From positions 1 to 8,446 of the forward strand of contig JBJTRF010000068.1 of the NCBI GenBank assembly GCA_046076025.1: a stretch of DNA of 8,446 bases, written 5' to 3'. Every line of letters starts with the position of its first letter. Position 1 is the first letter of the stretch. This document shows, one piece after another, positions 6,565-8,446 of the stretch. The notes beneath the pieces are model-generated. The model was not told where the DNA came from. It made no database searches and saw only the letters and a program-made list of their open reading frames with translations. The stretch comes from UBA668 sp046076025 (lineage in GTDB: Bacteria > Actinomycetota > Acidimicrobiia > Acidimicrobiales > Ilumatobacteraceae). Position numbers and translations under genes: made by a program.

Positions 6565-7239
6565 TCAGAGTGTCCGGCGTGAACGCAGGCGGCGGCGAAG
6601 CGGGCCGACGCCGATGCGCATCGCCAGCGTGACGAGCGCCGACGACAGCAGCACCCTCGCCTCCACCGGCAGCGCCTCGAGCACCGGCGAGATGAACAGC
6701 GCAGCCGTGAAGGCGACCGGATACACCCAGAGCACGTCGGTGACGACGCGGCTCCACAGAGACCGCTTCGGCTCGGCTCGCTCGGACAGTTCGAACCAGT
6801 CGTCGACGCCCACCGTTCGCTGCACCCGTTCCGACAGCACGAGGGGCGCCACCACGGCGGTGAGCCTGGCCCGGTCGTCCGACTTCTCCCAGCCGCGCAG
6901 GTGCACGCCGTCGATGAAGCGGAACACGATCTGGTACTCGCCGCCGTCGGGACCGGGGTGCAGCACGCCCGCCCCCAGGCAGCCGGGAAACTGGCGGATC
7001 GTCGACACCGCCTCGTCGCACCAGCGCAGGTACTGCGCCTCGGTGCCCGGCCTGATCCGGCGCGCGACGGTGACGGTGACGGGATCGGGTGCCACCTTCT
7101 GCAACTGCGAGGTGTCGAACGGCGCCGAGAGCGGGATCGCCACGGCAGGAGGGACGTCGGCGCCGGCGGAGCGGTTCCCGGCGCTGTCCTGCTCGCCGCG
7201 TCCGTCGTCGTCGGCCCAGACGACGCCGTCGTCAGTCAT
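6565..7239 (-). CDS. Membrane-anchored antibiotic-biosynthesis-monooxygenase (ABM) domain protein, COG3224-like
   Basis: The protein has 224 residues. The first 50 or so are acidic and low in complexity, probably disordered. A ferredoxin-like ABM domain spans about 53-147, from VTVTVARRIRPGTEAQYLRW through IRQFPGCLGAGVL, and ends with the WF pair at 148-149. Two hydrophobic segments follow, about 166-186 (LWVYPVAFTAALF) and 194-212, then an Arg-rich tail. ABM plus a C-terminal membrane hairpin is the layout of COG3224 proteins. Some ABM enzymes oxidise polyketide or other ring substrates without cofactor, but this branch has no assigned reaction that I know of. The ATG overlaps the rsfS stop by 8 nt, and GAAGGTG lies 7 nt upstream, so translation is probably coupled to rsfS. 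It is the last gene of the operon in view. Confidence 0.75.
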   Translation of the reverse strand: MTDDGVVWADDDGRGEQDSAGNRSAGADVPPAVAIPLSAPFDTSQLQKVAPDPVTVTVARRIRPGTEAQYLRWCDEAVSTIRQFPGCLGAGVLHPGPDGGEYQIVFRFIDGVHLRGWEKSDDRARLTAVVAPLVLSERVQRTVGVDDWFELSERAEPKRSLWSRVVTDVLWVYPVAFTAALFISPVLEALPVEARVLLSSALVTLAMRIGVGPLRRRLRSRRTL

Positions 7240-7600
7240 CCCACGGCACCTTCGGCACGTCTCGGTAGAGGCGCTCGATCTCGTAGTACATGCGAATCAC
7301 CTCGGCGAACACGTGCACCACCACGTCGCCGTAGTCGACCAGCACCCACAGCTGCTCGGCCAGGCCCTCGATGCGAAGCGGCGACCTGCCGGTGGCCTCT
7401 CGCACTGCTTCCTCGACGGCCTCCACCACGGTGCGCACGAGGCGCCGGTTGCTGGCGCTCGTGATGACGAAGTAGTCGGTGATACCGAGCACGGCGGCCA
7501 CGTCGAGCACCAGCGTCCGCTCGGCCTTCTTGTCGTCGGCGGCCCGTGCGGCCACCTTGGCAAGCTGGCGGGCCTCAGCCGATCTCTCCTCGACCGACAT
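7232..7600 (-). CDS. rsfS: Ribosomal silencing factor RsfS (Iojap/DUF143 family)
   Basis: RsfS binds ribosomal protein uL14 on the 50S subunit and blocks joining with 30S, lowering translation when nutrients are short. The protein is 122 residues, normal for the family. Family features are ADDKKAERTLVLDVAAVLGITDYFVITSASNRR at about 21-53, the helix carrying VRTVVEAVEEAVRE, and the C-terminal LVDYGDVVVHVFAEVIRMYYEIERLY, in which D-Y-G-D-V-V-V-H-V-F is diagnostic. The ATG is preceded by GGAGAG (bases 7607-7612) with 6-nt spacing and overlaps the stop of the upstream gene by 1 nt (TGATG). Its stop lies inside the start of the ABM gene. Many actinobacteria have nadD and an LCP gene just upstream of rsfS, which fits what is seen here. 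Confidence 0.96.
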   Translation of the reverse strand: MSVEERSAEARQLAKVAARAADDKKAERTLVLDVAAVLGITDYFVITSASNRRLVRTVVEAVEEAVREATGRSPLRIEGLAEQLWVLVDYGDVVVHVFAEVIRMYYEIERLYRDVPKVPWDD

Positions 7601-8446
7601 CAGGTGCTCTCCGGTGCCGGCGTCGTCGGCGGCGAGACCTCGGTCGAGGTGAGGAAGTCGAGGCCCAGTCGCAGCACCACGTCGACGCCGGCGATCTTCA
7701 CTGCCGGCTCCGCATAGGCGGTCTCCCCGAACACCACCGATGCGTCCTCGGCACGGTCCTTCGACTTCGAGTCGTACAGCTCGAGCACCGAGGCCTGCCC
7801 CACCGGCACCGACGACGAGATGTACACCGACTGCACGTTCTCGCTGAAGTACAGCAGCACCGAGATCGCGTAGCGGACTCGCTCGTCGTAGCCGGGCGGG
7901 GCCTCGATGCGATACACCAGTCCCGGCGCAGGCGCCGAGGTCGAGTTCGGGGCGATCGAGGCGAACACCAGCACGGCATCGACGCGGTCGATCAGCGTGA
8001 CATCGTCACCCTCGCGGTTCAGCGCCTCGGGCATCGGCGTCGTGGCAACCCCACGGGCGGCCACGGGCCCGGCGACCAGCCGCGCGAACGCATCGGCGAC
8101 GCTGTTCACCGCCGCTTCGGGCATCACCTGGCCGGTGCCCTCGCCGATCGATGCGGCGAGCGCCGACCAGAGGGTCTCCACCGTCGCCCGGCGGTTCAGT
8201 TCGGGCTCGCCGTCGACCGCCGCGTTCAGCACGTCGACGAACTCGCTGACGCTGAGGTCGGCGGGACCACGCGGGTGCAGTACCTCGGCGTCGCCGTCGA
8301 TGGTGGTCCGCACGTCGTTCGGCAGGTCGACCGGCACCGAGCCCACGGGGGCCAGCACCACTGCGGCCGCCGGGGCGTTGGCCACCTCCCACACGTCGAG
8401 CGTCAGCGACAGCACGCCCTCCACTGCCTCGGCGAGGGCCTCGGCG
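7600..8446 (-). CDS. LCP/LytR_C-like cell-envelope protein, 5' truncated, probably catalytically degenerate
   Basis: The frame is open to the window edge and gives the last 281 residues; a GTG at 8424 exists but lies mid-domain. Numbering from that GTG, residues 1-35 (AVEGVLSLTLDVWEVANAP up to GSVPVDLPNDV) read like the LCP core ALE-LLG-D ... GGV-VD-P. Residues 57-92 align by eye with the LCP segment that normally holds R-x-R and D-x-x-R-x-x-RQ, but here read EFVDVLNAAVDGEPELNRRATVETLW, so most catalytic arginines are missing. The C-terminus (about 168-258) ends in VDVVLRLGLDF, like the LytR_C ending DVVVVLGxDF, followed by a Pro/Thr tail. LCP enzymes attach glycopolymers to peptidoglycan at the outer membrane face; this one may be a non-catalytic relative. 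The family call is by eye, from motifs only. It overlaps rsfS by 1 nt (TGATG). Confidence 0.6.
   Translation of the reverse strand, partial: AEALAEAVEGVLSLTLDVWEVANAPAAAVVLAPVGSVPVDLPNDVRTTIDGDAEVLHPRGPADLSVSEFVDVLNAAVDGEPELNRRATVETLWSALAASIGEGTGQVMPEAAVNSVADAFARLVAGPVAARGVATTPMPEALNREGDDVTLIDRVDAVLVFASIAPNSTSAPAPGLVYRIEAPPGYDERVRYAISVLLYFSENVQSVYISSSVPVGQASVLELYDSKSKDRAEDASVVFGETAYAEPAVKIAGVDVVLRLGLDFLTSTEVSPPTTPAPEST

Noticed and set aside
1..8446. CRISPR array, insertion sequence or toxin-antitoxin pair
   Set aside because: No regularly spaced repeats, transposase motifs or small paired genes were found on either strand. The only clear tandem repetition is the He_PIG domain pair.

Overview
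The window is GC-rich DNA with strong G/C third-position codon bias. It carries actinobacterial-type genes: an LCP-like gene followed directly by rsfS, an actinobacterial form of LacZ, and secreted proteins with He_PIG and fibronectin modules. I infer a member of the Actinomycetota, possibly of class Acidimicrobiia. The class-level guess is weak because it rests on protein style only. No mobile element, CRISPR array or phage signature was seen.

Left part (1-2228, + strand): the 3' portion of a large secreted subtilisin-like (S8) serine protease. It has the oxyanion Asn and the catalytic Ser, followed by FN3, a nidogen-like beta domain, two tandem He_PIG Ig-like repeats and a C-terminal FN3-like domain. 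The 5' end, with the catalytic Asp and His, lies outside the window. It converges on lacZ, and a perfect 11-bp GC hairpin at the junction probably terminates transcription from both sides.

Middle part (2245-6358): a divergent lactose/galactose pair. On the minus strand is a complete 1006-residue GH2 beta-galactosidase (lacZ). On the plus strand is galT, a galactose-1-phosphate uridylyltransferase. They share a 187-bp intergenic region that holds a 14-bp palindrome and a small hairpin, which are candidate control elements. LacZ would release galactose from beta-galactosides, and GalT would run the second step of the Leloir pathway. No galK, galE, transporter or regulator lies in the window.

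Right part (6425-8446, minus strand): a tRNA-Ala(GGC) with a candidate promoter of its own. Upstream of it is a tightly packed operon read right to left: an LCP/LytR_C-like protein (5' end cut by the window edge), rsfS (ribosomal silencing factor), and a membrane-anchored protein with an antibiotic-biosynthesis-monooxygenase fold. The junctions are TGATG (1-nt overlap) and an 8-nt overlap, so translation is probably coupled.

Most of the content is housekeeping or ordinary accessory metabolism. I see no convincing new multi-gene system. The points most worth a second look are the LCP-like protein that seems to have lost its catalytic arginines, the GalT that seems to lack the second metal site, the insertion and Trp-to-Cys change in LacZ, and the ABM membrane protein coupled to rsfS.
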